Notes: generated from the letters alone by a model not told the origin. A stretch of DNA of 64,000 nt from Crystallibacter degradans (GCF_012952295.1 NZ_JABBCH010000003.1:124001-188000); one strand, 5' to 3'. Numbered from the stretch's first letter, positions 1-9,830 are shown. Program-made: numbers and translations.

Positions 1-78
1 CATCCGTTCCAGCAATTCCTCATCCGGGTACCCCAGGCACCAGGATGCTGCCAGGTAGGTTACTCGTTGCCGCTGCAT
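1..78 (-). CDS. narJ: NarJ, nitrate reductase molybdenum cofactor assembly chaperone (5' part only)
   Basis: Only the first 26 codons lie in the window; the gene runs off the left edge. The N-terminus begins MQRQRVTYLAASW and continues CLGYPDEELLERM, which matches the start of NarJ-type chaperones, where a hydrophobic helix is followed by a YPDEEL-like stretch. The ATG overlaps the narH stop codon by one base (TGATG), the same junction as between narG and narH, so the three genes are translationally coupled. NarJ family members bind apo-NarGH and assist cofactor insertion in the cytoplasm before membrane docking by NarI. The call rests on a short fragment plus gene order narG-narH-narJ, which is the standard order. 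Confidence 0.85.
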   Translation of the reverse strand, partial: MQRQRVTYLAASWCLGYPDEELLERM

Positions 79-1868
79 CATGGCTCCCGGGGTGGTTGGC
101 TCTCCAGCGGGTTTCCGCTCGGTCCGGCTTGGGAACTGGGCCCTCCATAGTCCGGCCCCGGACCTGCTGCACCACCGCCATGGGCAGGAGAGTCAGGTGA
201 CATTTGCGGATTGTCCTCGGTTTTTGGGAACAGCCCCCGCGGGACGCCCCGGCCGTCCCAGTTAAGCAGGTTGACCCTTCCCCGCAACTCCCCTGGTTCC
301 GTCTGGCCATCGGTGGTCTGCCGTTGTTTCAGTGCGTAGAAGTTCTCCACTGCTACAGGTGTGGGCTTGCCGCTGGCTTCACCGAAGGGATCGGAGGGAT
401 ACATGCCCGGTCCGTCGTCGAAATCCAGGGAGCAGCCCATCTCTTCGAGATTGTGCGCCTGTTCAACGTGGGCCTTGGGGATGACGTAGCGTTCGTTGTA
501 TTTGGCAATCGCCATCAGCCTGTACATCTCGTACATAGCCTCCGGTTCCATGCCCACGGCTTCCGGTATTGAATCATCCGGATCATTGCCCAGGCTGATC
601 CCGCGCATGAAGGAACGCATGGCGGCAAGCTTGCGGAGTACACCGGTGACAATCTCGGTGTCCCCGGCGGTGAAGAGCTCCGCCAGATATTCAACCGGGA
701 TGCGCAGCGATTCGATGGCCCCGAACAGGTTCCCCGCGTCCTCGGCGTCGTGGCCCTGCTCGCTGAGCAGATCGACGACCGGGGACAGCGGCGGCACGTA
801 CCAAACCATCGGCATGGTGCGGTACTCCGGATGGAGCGGCAGTGCGACCTTGTAAACCTTGGCCATCTTGTAGACCGGCGAGCGCCGCGCGGCGTCCATC
901 CAGTCTTCCGGGATGCCCTCGGCGCGCGCTCCGGCGATCACTTCCGGATCATCGGGGTCCAGCATGAGGTCCAGCTGGGCCTGATAGAGCTCCTTCTCAT
1001 CTTCGATCGAAGCGGCCTCGGTAACCCGGTCCGCGTCGTAGAGGAAGATGCCGATGTAGCGCAGGCGGCCCACGCAGGTTTCGGAACAGACCGTCGGGAT
1101 GCCCACCTCGATGCGCGGGTAGCAGAACGTACACTTTTCGGCTTTGCCGGTCTTGTGGTTGAAATACATCTTTTTGTACGGGCAGCCCGTGATGCACTGC
1201 CGCCAGCCGCGGCAACGGTCCTGATCCACCAGGACGATGCCGTCTTCTTCTCGCTTATAGATGGCTCCGGATGGGCAGGAAGCCATGCAGGACGGGTTAA
1301 GGCAGTGTTCGCAGATCCGGGGCAGATAGAACATGAACGTCTGCTCGAACTCGAACTTGATCTTTTCCTCGGACTCCTTGCGGATCTTCTCGACAATGGG
1401 GTCCAGATGGCCCAGCTGCGAGGTGCCGCCCAAGTTGTCATCCCAGTTCGCAGACCACTCGATCTTCATGTCGTTGCCGGTGATGAGCGACTTGGGTCTG
1501 GCCACCGGAAAGTCGTCCCCGAGCGGGGCATCCGTCAGCGTTTCGTAGTCGTAGGTCCAGGGCTCGTAGTAATCGTCCAGCTCCGGCTGGACGGGGCTGG
1601 CGAAGATGCCGAAGAGCTTCTTGAGCCGGCCGCCGCCCTTGAGCTTGAGGCGGCCCCGCCGGTTCAGCTCCCAGCCGCCCCGCCATTTCTCCTGGTCCTC
1701 GTAGCGGCGCGGATAGCCCTGCCCCGGCCGGGTCTCAACATTGTTGAACCAGACGTACTCGGTGCCGGCGCGGTTGGTCCAAGCCTGTTTGCAGGTCACC
1801 GAGCAGGTGTGGCAACCGATGCATTTGTCGAGGTTCATCACCATGCCTACTTGAGCCATGACTTTCAT
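78..1868 (-). CDS. narH: Respiratory nitrate reductase beta subunit
   Basis: 596 residues. NarH is the iron-sulfur electron-transfer subunit that carries electrons from NarI haem to the molybdenum subunit NarG on the cytoplasmic membrane face. Four cysteine groups are visible: CIGCHTCSVTC near residues 16-27, CEHCLNPSCMASC around 190-202, CRGWRQCITGC around 222-232, and CTFC with a later CSETC around 249-270. The tryptophan in the third group (CRGWRQC) is the NarH signature associated with a [3Fe-4S] cluster. The frame is open far upstream inside narG, but MKVMAQVGMVMNLDKC is the start because it overlaps the narG stop (TGATG) and gives the normal family length. Downstream narJ overlaps in the same way. 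Confidence 0.96.
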   Translation of the reverse strand: MKVMAQVGMVMNLDKCIGCHTCSVTCKQAWTNRAGTEYVWFNNVETRPGQGYPRRYEDQEKWRGGWELNRRGRLKLKGGGRLKKLFGIFASPVQPELDDYYEPWTYDYETLTDAPLGDDFPVARPKSLITGNDMKIEWSANWDDNLGGTSQLGHLDPIVEKIRKESEEKIKFEFEQTFMFYLPRICEHCLNPSCMASCPSGAIYKREEDGIVLVDQDRCRGWRQCITGCPYKKMYFNHKTGKAEKCTFCYPRIEVGIPTVCSETCVGRLRYIGIFLYDADRVTEAASIEDEKELYQAQLDLMLDPDDPEVIAGARAEGIPEDWMDAARRSPVYKMAKVYKVALPLHPEYRTMPMVWYVPPLSPVVDLLSEQGHDAEDAGNLFGAIESLRIPVEYLAELFTAGDTEIVTGVLRKLAAMRSFMRGISLGNDPDDSIPEAVGMEPEAMYEMYRLMAIAKYNERYVIPKAHVEQAHNLEEMGCSLDFDDGPGMYPSDPFGEASGKPTPVAVENFYALKQRQTTDGQTEPGELRGRVNLLNWDGRGVPRGLFPKTEDNPQMSPDSPAHGGGAAGPGPDYGGPSSQAGPSGNPLESQPPREP

Positions 1869-4800
1869 CAGTACCTGACCTCCTGCGAGCGCTTGCGGAT
1901 TGTCGTGACCATGTCCCGCTGGTTTCCGGTGGGGCCAAGGTAGTTGAAGGCATAAGCCAGCTGGCCATACCCCCCGATGAGATGCGAAGGCTTGACCAGC
2001 AGCCGCGTATTGGAGTTGTGGATACCGCCGCGGCGGCCCGTGGCCTCCGACTTCGGCACATCGATAGTCCGTTCCTGGGCGTGGTGCACGAACACCACGC
2101 CCGCGGGCATCCGGTGGCTGACGATGGCCCGGCAGACATAGACGCCGTTGGCGTTGACGCACTCGACCCAGTCGTTGTCCGTGACATTGATGGCCGCGGC
2201 GTCTTCCTTGCTGATCCAGCAGGTTGGCCCGCCGCGGGACAGCGAGAGCATGAACAGGTTGTCCTGGTATTCCGAGTGGATGGACCATTTGTTGTGCGGG
2301 GTCAGGTACCTGACCGTGATCTCGGCCGACCCGTCCTGCCCGAGGCGGGGTTCGCCGAACAGGCGGTGCATGTCCAGCGGCGGCCGGTAGATCGGCAGTG
2401 CCTCGCCGAGATCCCGCATCCAATCGTGGTCCAGGAAGAAGTGCATCCTGCCGGTGAGTGTGTGGAAGGGCTTGAGCCGTTCGATGTTCGTGGTGAACGG
2501 CGCGTAGCGGCGGCCGCCGGTTTCGGAACCGGACCATTCCGGCGAGGTAATCACCGGCACCGGCGCGGATTGTGTGTCCGCAAAGGTAATGTGTTTCTCT
2601 TCCGATCCCAGGGCCAGGTCGACCAGATCACGGCCCGTCTGTTTCTCCAGTTCCCGGAACCCGTGGACTGCCAGTTCGCCGTTGGTGGTGCCGGAGAACG
2701 TCAGAATGGCTTCCGCGAGCTTGGAATCGGTCTCGATGGCCGGCCGCCCGTCCGCCGAACCGCCGAGCATCACCCCGTTCTTCTTGGCGAGCCAGTCCAG
2801 CGCATGGTCCAGCTTGTAGTTGATGTTCTTGACGGTAAAGCCCAGCTTGTCCGCCAGCGGGCCGACCGCGGCCATCTTGTCCGCGATGGCCGTGTAGTCG
2901 CGTTCGACGACGCTAAAGACGGGCATGGTTTTGCCTGGCACGGCAGGGGTGGTCCCATCCCGCCAGTCCCGGACCACTCCCCCGGGCTGGGCTATCTGTC
3001 CCACGGTGTCATGCTGCAACGGTACGCTGACCAAATCCTTACGCACTCCGAGGTGCGTCTTCGCCTGACGCGAGAATTCTTCTGCCAGCTGGTGGAACAT
3101 TTCAAAATCGGATTTGGCCTCCCACGGTGGATCGATGGCAGGGGTGAAAGCGTGGACAAACGGGTGCATGTCCGTGGAGGACAGATCGTGCTTCTCGTAC
3201 CAAGTGGCGGCGGGGAACACGATGTCGGAGAGCAGCGTGGTCGACGTCATCCTGAAGTCGGCCGAGACCAGCAGGTCCAGCTTGCCCTCGGGAGTTTCCT
3301 CGTGCCATTTGACTTCCTCGGGGCGTGTCATCGAAGCTTCGGCGGCGTTGCCCATCACATTGTGGTGCGTGCCCAGCAGGTTCTTCAGGAAGTACTCGTT
3401 GCCCTTCGCCGACGAGCCCATCAGGTTTGAGCGCCACAGCATCAGCGTCCGCGGCCAGTTCTGCGGTGCGTCCACGTCTTCGACGGCAGGGCTGAGTGTC
3501 CCCTCTTGCAACTGGTTGGCCACGTAAGCCGCGGCATTGGCGGCCTGTCCGTCCTCTACCGCCTGCTCCGCTTCGGTTGCCAGGTCCAGCGGGTTCTTGT
3601 CGAACTGGGGATAGAACGGCATCCAGCCCAGCCGCGCAGACTTAGAGATGGTGTCCGCGGTGTGCATGCCCTTGAGGTGGCCCTCCGCCAGTGGCGAATT
3701 CAACGAGTCCGCCGAGTAGCCGTCATTGCGCCATTGGCCGGTGTGCATGTACCAGTACGAGGTCCCTGTCATCGTCCGCGGCGGGCGCGACCAGTCCAGT
3801 GCATTGGCCAAAGATACCCAGCCGGTAATCGGGCGGGTCTTTTCCTGCCCGACGTAATGGGCCCAGCCGCCGCCGTTGCGGCCCATCGAACCGGTGAGCA
3901 GGAGCAGTGACAGGATGGACCGGTAGGTCGCATCCCCGTGGAACCACTGGCAGATTCCGGCACCCATGATGATCATGGATCGGCCGCCGGACTGCTCAGC
4001 GTTCCGGGCGAACTCCCGCGCGATCTTGATGCACATCTTGGCCGGTACGGAAGTAATCGCTTCCTGCCACGCCGGAGTGTAAGGCGTGGCGCCGTCGTCG
4101 TACTCTCCTGCCCATTCGCCCGGCAGGCCGTCGCGGCCGACGCCGTACTGGGCCAGCATCAGATCGAAGACGGTGGTGACCAGTTTGTCGCCGATGCGGC
4201 GCACTGGCACGCCTCGGCGCAGAACGGAACCGGAGCCGTCCGGCGCTTCGAAGCACGGCAGTTGGACCTCGACATTCTCGCCGCCGGACTCGTACATGCT
4301 CAGACGGGGTTTGACATCCCCGAGTTCCAGATTCCATTTGCCCTTGCCGGACTCGCTGTAGCGGAAGCCCATCGATCCGTTGGGGACGACCGGTTTATCC
4401 GTGACCTCGTCCAGCAGCACCGTCTTCCATTCGGCGTCCTCGCTCCCCGCCAGGTCCGGCAGATCGGCCGAGGTCAGGAATTTGCCCGGGACCAGCGACG
4501 AGCCGTCCGGCGAGGGCGTGAGCGTGATCAGGAACGGCAGGTCCGTGTACTGCTTGACGTAATCCGTGAAAAAAGGCACGTGACGCTCAACGAAAAATTC
4601 CTTGAGTATCACGTGCCCCATTGCCATGGCGAGTGCTGCGTCCGTCCCGGCCTGGGCCGGCAGCCAGTCGTCCGCGAACTTGGTGTTGTCCGCATAGTCC
4701 GGGCTGACCGTGACCACCTTGGTGCCCCGGTAGCGGACCTCCGCCATCCAGTGTGCATCCGGCGTCCGGGTGACCGGGACATTCGAACCCCACATCATCA

Positions 4801-5587
4801 GGTACGTCGAATCCCACCAGTCGCCGGATTCCGGCACGTCCGTCTGGTCACCGAAGACCTGCGGGCTGGCCACGGGGAGATCCGCGTACCAGTCGTAGAA
4901 CGAGGTCATCACCCCGCCGATCAGCTGGATGAACCGCGTACCCACCGCGTGGCTGACCATGGACATGGCCGGGATGGGCGAAAAACCTGCGCACCGGTCC
5001 GGTCCGTACGTCTTGATGGTGTGGACATGCGCGGCTGCGGCCATCTCGATGGATTCCTGCCACGACACCCGGACCAGGCCGCCCTTGCCGCGGGCCTGCT
5101 GGTACTTCTTCCGGCGCACTGGATCCCCGACAACGTCGCCCCAGGCGAGAACCGGGTCCTTCAGGCGCGACTTCGCCTCGCGGTAGAGCTCCAGCAGCAC
5201 ACCGCGGGCATACGGGTAGCGCACGCGGGTGGGCGAGTAGGTGTACCAGGAGAAGGCCGCGCCGCGGGGACAACCTCGCGGCTCGTATTCCGGGCGGTCA
5301 TTGCCCACGGACGGGTAGTCCGTTTGCTGCGATTCCCAGGTGATGATGCCGTCCTTGACATACACCTTCCAGGAGCACGAGCCTGTGCAGTTCACCCCGT
5401 GGGTGGAGCGGACCACCTTGTCGTGGCTCCAGCGGTCGCGGTAGAAAACATCACCCTTCCGCCCGCCTTCTCGGTACACCGCGCGTCCGTCGTCGCTTTG
5501 TTCCCAGCGGGTAAAAAACCGCCCCACTGCCAACATCGCGTCGGAAGCGCTGCCATCGGTTCCAGGTTTGATCGGTCCGGCTGCCAT
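1868..5587 (-). CDS. narG: Respiratory nitrate reductase alpha (molybdopterin) subunit
   Basis: 1239 residues, normal NarG length. It reduces nitrate to nitrite at a bis-MGD molybdenum centre in the membrane-bound NarGHI complex during anaerobic respiration. Near residues 60-75 the motif HGVNCTGSCSW gives the His/Cys ligands of the FS0 [4Fe-4S] cluster, with a further Cys in RGCPRGAAFSW near residue 105. No twin-arginine signal is seen; the N-terminus MAAGPIKPGTDGS is short. The start is preceded by AGGGTGAAG, but also by TAGGGT exactly 6 bases before ATG, suggesting a leaderless transcript. First gene of the nar operon; no narK or regulator is adjacent inside the window. Confidence 0.97.
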   Translation of the reverse strand: MAAGPIKPGTDGSASDAMLAVGRFFTRWEQSDDGRAVYREGGRKGDVFYRDRWSHDKVVRSTHGVNCTGSCSWKVYVKDGIITWESQQTDYPSVGNDRPEYEPRGCPRGAAFSWYTYSPTRVRYPYARGVLLELYREAKSRLKDPVLAWGDVVGDPVRRKKYQQARGKGGLVRVSWQESIEMAAAAHVHTIKTYGPDRCAGFSPIPAMSMVSHAVGTRFIQLIGGVMTSFYDWYADLPVASPQVFGDQTDVPESGDWWDSTYLMMWGSNVPVTRTPDAHWMAEVRYRGTKVVTVSPDYADNTKFADDWLPAQAGTDAALAMAMGHVILKEFFVERHVPFFTDYVKQYTDLPFLITLTPSPDGSSLVPGKFLTSADLPDLAGSEDAEWKTVLLDEVTDKPVVPNGSMGFRYSESGKGKWNLELGDVKPRLSMYESGGENVEVQLPCFEAPDGSGSVLRRGVPVRRIGDKLVTTVFDLMLAQYGVGRDGLPGEWAGEYDDGATPYTPAWQEAITSVPAKMCIKIAREFARNAEQSGGRSMIIMGAGICQWFHGDATYRSILSLLLLTGSMGRNGGGWAHYVGQEKTRPITGWVSLANALDWSRPPRTMTGTSYWYMHTGQWRNDGYSADSLNSPLAEGHLKGMHTADTISKSARLGWMPFYPQFDKNPLDLATEAEQAVEDGQAANAAAYVANQLQEGTLSPAVEDVDAPQNWPRTLMLWRSNLMGSSAKGNEYFLKNLLGTHHNVMGNAAEASMTRPEEVKWHEETPEGKLDLLVSADFRMTSTTLLSDIVFPAATWYEKHDLSSTDMHPFVHAFTPAIDPPWEAKSDFEMFHQLAEEFSRQAKTHLGVRKDLVSVPLQHDTVGQIAQPGGVVRDWRDGTTPAVPGKTMPVFSVVERDYTAIADKMAAVGPLADKLGFTVKNINYKLDHALDWLAKKNGVMLGGSADGRPAIETDSKLAEAILTFSGTTNGELAVHGFRELEKQTGRDLVDLALGSEEKHITFADTQSAPVPVITSPEWSGSETGGRRYAPFTTNIERLKPFHTLTGRMHFFLDHDWMRDLGEALPIYRPPLDMHRLFGEPRLGQDGSAEITVRYLTPHNKWSIHSEYQDNLFMLSLSRGGPTCWISKEDAAAINVTDNDWVECVNANGVYVCRAIVSHRMPAGVVFVHHAQERTIDVPKSEATGRRGGIHNSNTRLLVKPSHLIGGYGQLAYAFNYLGPTGNQRDMVTTIRKRSQEVRY

Positions 5588-5593
5588 GGCTTC

Positions 5594-5599
5594 ACCCTA
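5594..5599 (-). promoter_or_regulatory. Candidate -10 box of a leaderless narG transcript
   Basis: TAGGGT read on the minus strand ends 6 bases before the narG ATG, the spacing expected when transcription starts at the start codon. I find no good -35 hexamer 16-18 bases upstream, so activation by an oxygen or nitrate regulator would be plausible. No clear FNR or CRP palindrome is recognisable. Confidence 0.4.
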
Positions 5600-5703
5600 C
5601 GAAACGAATTTGACTAAAGCCATAGCTTCTGGAGAACGGAAAAATAACGAAGGGTGACGCCGGCGCCTGGGAGCTACCAGCGCAGCCTTGGCGTTGCCCC
5701 CGG

Positions 5704-6804
5704 TTAGGCGCGTGCGCCCAGCCTTTTCTGCCACGCCGCCTCATACCCGGCGGGGACAAAACCAAGGGCATCGTTGATGGCGAGCATGTGCTCGTTCTCG
5801 GCCGCATTCCAGGTCAGCAACCGCTGCCCTTCAGGCCAGAGCCTGCCGACCTGCAACAGATTATGCGCCTTCATGAGCATTCCCAGACTGTGGCCGCGGT
5901 GGGTGCGCAGGACCAAAGTGTCCTCCTGGTAAACGACGTCCGGCTTCTCCGGGTAGCAGTCCAGAAAAGTATGTCCGGCAAGTTCCCCGCTGTGCAGATG
6001 CAGGGCTGCGACGACGAGGGTACGACCACCTTTCCGCCGAAGTTCCTCTTCGCCTTGGCGGACCCTCGCGCGGTCCCAGGCCTCCTCCTCATAATCGATC
6101 TCACCCAACGGCACGTCCGTGCTCATTCTCTGCCGCAGCAAGGCATATTGGTCGACGAATTCCTCCGGGCAAGTGTCTTCCCAGACCAGCAGCCGGTACC
6201 CCGCCGCCTTCGCAGCCGCCTGCGCCTCCAGAGACGCAACCTTGGCGGCGTCCGCCGGCAGCCCAAGTACGCTGAAGCGCTCCACCTGCTCCAACTCATA
6301 TCCATGGGACTGGGCGAAGCGGACGGCCGCCGAATTGCCCGGCAGCGAGCCTGTACCCGTCCTCGGCCGCAGGACGTCCGCCCCGTCCGGATCAAAGTCC
6401 GCCGGGTGCTCGCTATATGACTGCAGCACCCTTCTGCCGTGGTCTTGGGCCGAGGCTTCAGCAGTCCTCAGCAGCTCACGTGCGATCCCCTGCCTGCGGA
6501 AGCCTGGATGGATCATGACGTGGACGTAGGCGTTGTGCAAGTTGTCCTGCTTCGTCATTTCCAGGACGGCACGGCCAACGTGCCTGTCCCCGTCCTTGGC
6601 CGCCCACAGCAACGACTGCTCGTAATCGTTGGGACGGGCGCCCTCCAGCCGCACGGCAGGACTGACCCAAAGGTCGTTATTGCCCCACAGCAGGCCGGTC
6701 ACCAAGTTCGCCAGCTCGGAGGAGGCAACGAAATCCTCAGCATCCCGAGACTCCAACGAGCCGGGGATGCGGATGGGATGTATGGTGATCGACGTCGTCG
6801 ACAT
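5704..6804 (-). CDS. Tandem GNAT-domain N-acetyltransferase
   Basis: 366 residues. Two GNAT-like halves are visible. The first contains HVMIHPGFRRQGIARELL near residues 95-112, a clear acetyl-CoA pyrophosphate-binding loop (RRQGIA). The second contains LRTHRGHSLGMLMKAHN near residues 299-315, a degenerate version, followed by NAAENEHMLAINDALGFVP, the usual GNAT C-terminal region. The two-domain build recalls MshD and other actinobacterial tandem acetyltransferases, but the true mshD is elsewhere in the window (21843), so the substrate here is unknown. It reads away from the divergent gene at 6937 and lies just upstream of narG, separated by about 116 bases, so no functional link to nitrate respiration is implied. 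Confidence 0.8.
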   Translation of the reverse strand: MSTTSITIHPIRIPGSLESRDAEDFVASSELANLVTGLLWGNNDLWVSPAVRLEGARPNDYEQSLLWAAKDGDRHVGRAVLEMTKQDNLHNAYVHVMIHPGFRRQGIARELLRTAEASAQDHGRRVLQSYSEHPADFDPDGADVLRPRTGTGSLPGNSAAVRFAQSHGYELEQVERFSVLGLPADAAKVASLEAQAAAKAAGYRLLVWEDTCPEEFVDQYALLRQRMSTDVPLGEIDYEEEAWDRARVRQGEEELRRKGGRTLVVAALHLHSGELAGHTFLDCYPEKPDVVYQEDTLVLRTHRGHSLGMLMKAHNLLQVGRLWPEGQRLLTWNAAENEHMLAINDALGFVPAGYEAAWQKRLGARA

Positions 6805-6936
6805 GGCGTCCCTCGCTCAAGTGATTGATCTTCCCCAATCAGATTACCCGCTCGCCTAATTCGATGCCAGCGGACCGGCATGTTCGATTTCCTGAAAGCC
6901 TTTCCCTGGTGACCCTCAACGGCTTTACCATGCACT

Positions 6937-7452
6937 ATGGAACTCTTGAGCGGACACGCCGGAAAACGAGCGGTCGCATTCATCGGCCGCGGCATGCTGG
7001 CAGGAATGGCGGGGACCGCGGTGATGACAGCGTTCCAGAAACTGGTCGAGATGCCGCTCACCGGTCGCCCGGACAGTTATGCACCGGCGGAACTCGCAGA
7101 GAAGTTCCTGCCGGTGAAAGTCGAGTCCATCCGCGGACGCAAGCTGCTGAACAACAGTGCACATTTCGCCATCGGGGCCATGTGGGGCGCAGCTTACGGC
7201 ACCGCCGCAGCACTGGGGCTGCGCGGCCAGAAGGCCATCAATACCGTCTTCGCCGTGGTGTACGGGGGTGGGTTGCTGGGCGGATCGCTATCGGGTTTCT
7301 CCCGGCCGTCCGAATGGAGCGCACAGGACTGGGCCGTGGACGTCGTGGACATCTATGTCCAGGCCCAGGCAACGGGGCTCGTCTTTGTCCGCTTGCTGGC
7401 GCCTAAATCCCTACCGCATGCGGGCAACCGCGGCCGGGTCAACGCCGCTTAA
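6937..7452 (+). CDS. Small conserved membrane protein, function unknown
   Basis: 171 residues. Hydrophobic segments with Gly/Ala-rich composition occur at about residues 12-32 (GRGMLAGMAGTAVMTAFQ), 75-95 (FAIGAMWGAAYGTAAALGL) and 100-118, so two or three membrane spans are likely. The arrangement GxxAGMAGTxVMT followed by a GAxxGAxYG segment resembles DUF1440/YagU-like inner-membrane proteins, but I would not assign a function. A TACCAT element lies 5 bases before the ATG, and no Shine-Dalgarno is obvious, so the mRNA may be leaderless. It ends just before a strong bidirectional terminator shared with rplA. Confidence 0.7.
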   Translation: MELLSGHAGKRAVAFIGRGMLAGMAGTAVMTAFQKLVEMPLTGRPDSYAPAELAEKFLPVKVESIRGRKLLNNSAHFAIGAMWGAAYGTAAALGLRGQKAINTVFAVVYGGGLLGGSLSGFSRPSEWSAQDWAVDVVDIYVQAQATGLVFVRLLAPKSLPHAGNRGRVNAA

Positions 7453-7455
7453 AAG

Positions 7456-7493
7456 AACAGAACGGCCGCAGCGCGATGCTGGGCCGTTCTGTT
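7456..7493. terminator. Bidirectional hairpin terminator
   Basis: Perfect 12-bp stem (7456-7467 AACAGAACGGCC with 7482-7493) with a 14-base loop between the convergent membrane-protein gene and rplA. Confidence 0.8.
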
Positions 7494-7520
7494 GCGGAAG
7501 ATCCGAAAAGGATTACTTCC

Positions 7521-8228
7521 TTAGGCTTCGATGGAAACCTTGGTGACGTTCGGGTCCATTGAGATGCCCGGGCCGAAGGTGGTCGCCACGGTGGCCTTCG
7601 AGATGTAGCGGCCCTTGGAAGCGGACGGCTTCAGGCGAAGCACCTCTTCCAGTGCGGCTGCGTAGTTCTCCACCAGCTTGTTGGTGTCGAAGGACACCTT
7701 GCCGATGATGAAGTGAAGGTTGGCGTGCTTGTCGACGCGGAAGTCGATCTTGCCGCCCTTGATGTCGTTGACAGCCTTGGCCACGTCCGGGGTCACGGTG
7801 CCGGTCTTCGGGTTCGGCATCAGGTTACGCGGGCCAAGAACCTTACCGAGGCGTCCAACCTTGCCCATCAGGTCCGGGGTTGCCACGGCGGCGTCAAAGT
7901 CGGTCCAGCCGCCCTGGATCTTTTCGATCAGGTCATCGGAGCCAACGAAGTCGGCGCCAGCCGCGATTGCGGCTTCAGCCTTGTCACCGGTGGCGAAAAC
8001 CAGGACGCGGGCGGTCTTACCGGTGCCGTGCGGCAGGTTGACCGTACCGCGGACCATCTGGTCAGCCTTACGGGGGTCGACGCTGAGGCGCAGTGCAACC
8101 TCAACGGTGGCGTCGAACTTGGAAGGATTGCTTTCCTTCGCCAGGGTGATTGCCTCGATCGGGGCGTACTGCTTGTCCGCCTCGATCTTGGCTACAGCTG
8201 CCTCATATGCTTTGCTGCGCTTTGCCAT
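7521..8228 (-). CDS. rplA: 50S ribosomal protein L1
   Basis: 235 residues, the usual L1 length. It binds 23S rRNA at the L1 stalk and helps release tRNA from the E site; in many bacteria it also autoregulates its mRNA. The sequence starts [15 protein letters not shown] and contains [18 protein letters not shown] near residues 120-140, the conserved L1 rRNA-binding loop. The frame is open upstream, but the start at MAKRSK is fixed by AAGGAG about 9 bases before the ATG. It lies 172 bases downstream of rplK on the same strand, the standard order rplK-rplA; rplJL are not in this window next to it, so the cluster ends here at the shared terminator. Confidence 0.97.
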   Translation of the reverse strand: MAKRSKAYEAAVAKIEADKQYAPIEAITLAKESNPSKFDATVEVALRLSVDPRKADQMVRGTVNLPHGTGKTARVLVFATGDKAEAAIAAGADFVGSDDLIEKIQGGWTDFDAAVATPDLMGKVGRLGKVLGPRNLMPNPKTGTVTPDVAKAVNDIKGGKIDFRVDKHANLHFIIGKVSFDTNKLVENYAAALEEVLRLKPSASKGRYISKATVATTFGPGISMDPNVTKVSIEA

Positions 8229-8400
8229 CTGCTTTTTCTCCTTGTGCAGTTGTGGTCTGCGGACCGCGCCCGGCCCTGCCACTACGACGGCGTTGCCACC
8301 TTCAAAAGGTGACGTTTCGGCGCCGTCGTTCTTTAGTTTGTCTTGTTTGCTTCACAGCCCAGGAAAACCTGCAGCCGTTCAGCGGTTATGCCTAGGGGAA

Positions 8401-8832
8401 TTAGCCCTCGACGGTGATGCCCATGGAGCGGGCGGTGCCGGCGATGATCTTGGCAGCAGCCGCGATGTCGTTGGCGTTGAGGTCATCCATCTTGGTGGAG
8501 GCGATCTCTTCAACCTGAGCCTTGGTCAGCTTGGCTACCTTGGTGGTGTGCGGGGTTGCGGAACCCTTCTGCACGCCAGCAGCCTTCTTGATCAGCTCTG
8601 CAGCCGGCGGGGTCTTGGTGATGAAGGTGAAGGAACGGTCTTCGTAAACCGTGATTTCAACCGGGATCACATTGCCGCGCTGGGCTTCCGTTGCGGCGTT
8701 GTACGCCTTGCAGAATTCCATGATGTTGACACCGTGCTGACCAAGTGCCGGACCAATCGGCGGTGCCGGGTTGGCGGCGCCTGCCTGGATCTGCAGCTTG
8801 ATGAGGCCGGTGACCTTTTTCTTCGGGGCCAT
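8401..8832 (-). CDS. rplK: 50S ribosomal protein L11
   Basis: 143 residues, full length. L11 forms the GTPase-associated centre with 23S rRNA helices 43/44 and is the target site of thiopeptides; it is also needed for RelA-type stringent signalling. The N-terminal domain shows [20 protein letters not shown] with the conserved PPxGPALGQ proline loop near residues 20-35, and the C-terminal RNA-binding domain shows [27 protein letters not shown] ribosome site AGAAGGA precedes the ATG. It follows nusG and precedes rplA. Confidence 0.98.
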
Positions 8833-8957
8833 ATCGGGTCCTTCTCTAATTTACGTACCGCAGACACAGGAGCGTGCCGACGGTGGTTTGGCCGCCATGG
8901 CGTGGCGGCCGCCCGCGCAGGTCCGGCTAAAGCGGGCCGGGCTGCGCGAAGTCTTTA

Positions 8958-9830
8958 CTACTGGATCTTCGTGACCTGGTTGAACGAGAGCGTAACCGGG
9001 GTCTCGCGCTCGAAGATGGTCACCAGCACCACCAGCTGCTGGGATTCCGGCTTGATCTCGGAGATCGTCGCAGGAAGGGTCTCGAACGGACCGTCGTTGA
9101 CCGTAACCGATTCGCCGACCTCGAAGTCCACGGTGATCGGTGCCGAAGGCTGTGCAGCCTTGCCGGGCTTGCCACCCTCAGTCTTGCCGGCGGTGACGGT
9201 ATGCTCCAGCATGGAGAACACTTCGTTCAGGCTCAGCGGAACCGGGTTGTGGGCGTTGCCAACAAAGCCTGTCACGCCGGGAGTGTGGCGGACAGCGCCC
9301 CACGAAGCGTCAGTCAGTTCCATGCGCACGAGCACGTAGCCGGGGATGCGCACGCGGTTGACGATCTTGCGCGTGGTGTTCTTAATTTCCACGACCTCTT
9401 CCATGGGGACCTGGATCTCGAAGATGTAGTCCTCCATGTTCAGGGTCTGGATACGGGTCTCCAGATTGACCTTCACACGGTTTTCGTAGCCGGCGTACGA
9501 GTGGATGACGTACCAGTCACCCTCCTGGCGGCGCAGCTTGGCCCGGAATGCCTCGACCGGGTCCTCTTCAGGGGCTGCGGCGGGCTCCTCGGCGGAAGCT
9601 TCGTCTTCTGCTGCGTCGGCGTCGGCCGGCTCGTCAGCTTCGGCCAGCTCGTCACCGTCGGCCGGTGCGGTTTCAACGGTTGCTTCGTCGGCCGGTTCCG
9701 TTTCCTCGGAAACTTCCCCGGGAACGTCGGAAGCCGGTGCCTGATCGGCACCGGTCTCAGTAGCCTGATCCTCGGCTTCCAGATCAGCGGTTTCCTCGGT
9801 GGTCTGCGACTCGAGTTCCTGCTCGGACAC
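8958..9830 (-). CDS. nusG: Transcription termination/antitermination factor NusG
   Basis: 290 residues. NusG binds RNA polymerase through its NGN domain and contacts Rho or ribosomal S10 through its KOW domain. The NGN domain begins near residue 103 ([17 protein letters not shown]) and includes [12 protein letters not shown] and [12 protein letters not shown]; the KOW domain is the last 60 residues ([22 protein letters not shown]). The first roughly 95 residues are an acidic, Ala/Glu/Thr-rich low-complexity extension, typical of high-GC actinobacteria and absent from E. coli NusG. The start codon is GTG, preceded by AGGAAG at a suitable distance. secE lies 107 bases upstream. Confidence 0.97.
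   Translation of the reverse strand: MSEQELESQTTEETADLEAEDQATETGADQAPASDVPGEVSEETEPADEATVETAPADGDELAEADEPADADAAEDEASAEEPAAAPEEDPVEAFRAKLRRQEGDWYVIHSYAGYENRVKVNLETRIQTLNMEDYIFEIQVPMEEVVEIKNTTRKIVNRVRIPGYVLVRMELTDASWGAVRHTPGVTGFVGNAHNPVPLSLNEVFSMLEHTVTAGKTEGGKPGKAAQPSAPITVDFEVGESVTVNDGPFETLPATISEIKPESQQLVVLVTIFERETPVTLSFNQVTKIQ

Noticed and set aside
20-310. A 96-codon minus-strand frame across the left edge
   Set aside because: It runs in a different frame from narJ and narH, which are both supported by motifs and coupling.
78-2537. An 819-codon open frame beginning inside narG and running through narH
   Set aside because: Only the part from 1868 downward matches NarH; the first 220 codons are a frame-shifted reading of narG with Arg/Pro/Gly-rich, non-conserved sequence.
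3938-5617. A 559-codon antisense frame on the plus strand across narG
   Set aside because: High GC leaves few stops in the antisense frames; composition is His/Arg/Gly-rich and no domain is recognisable.
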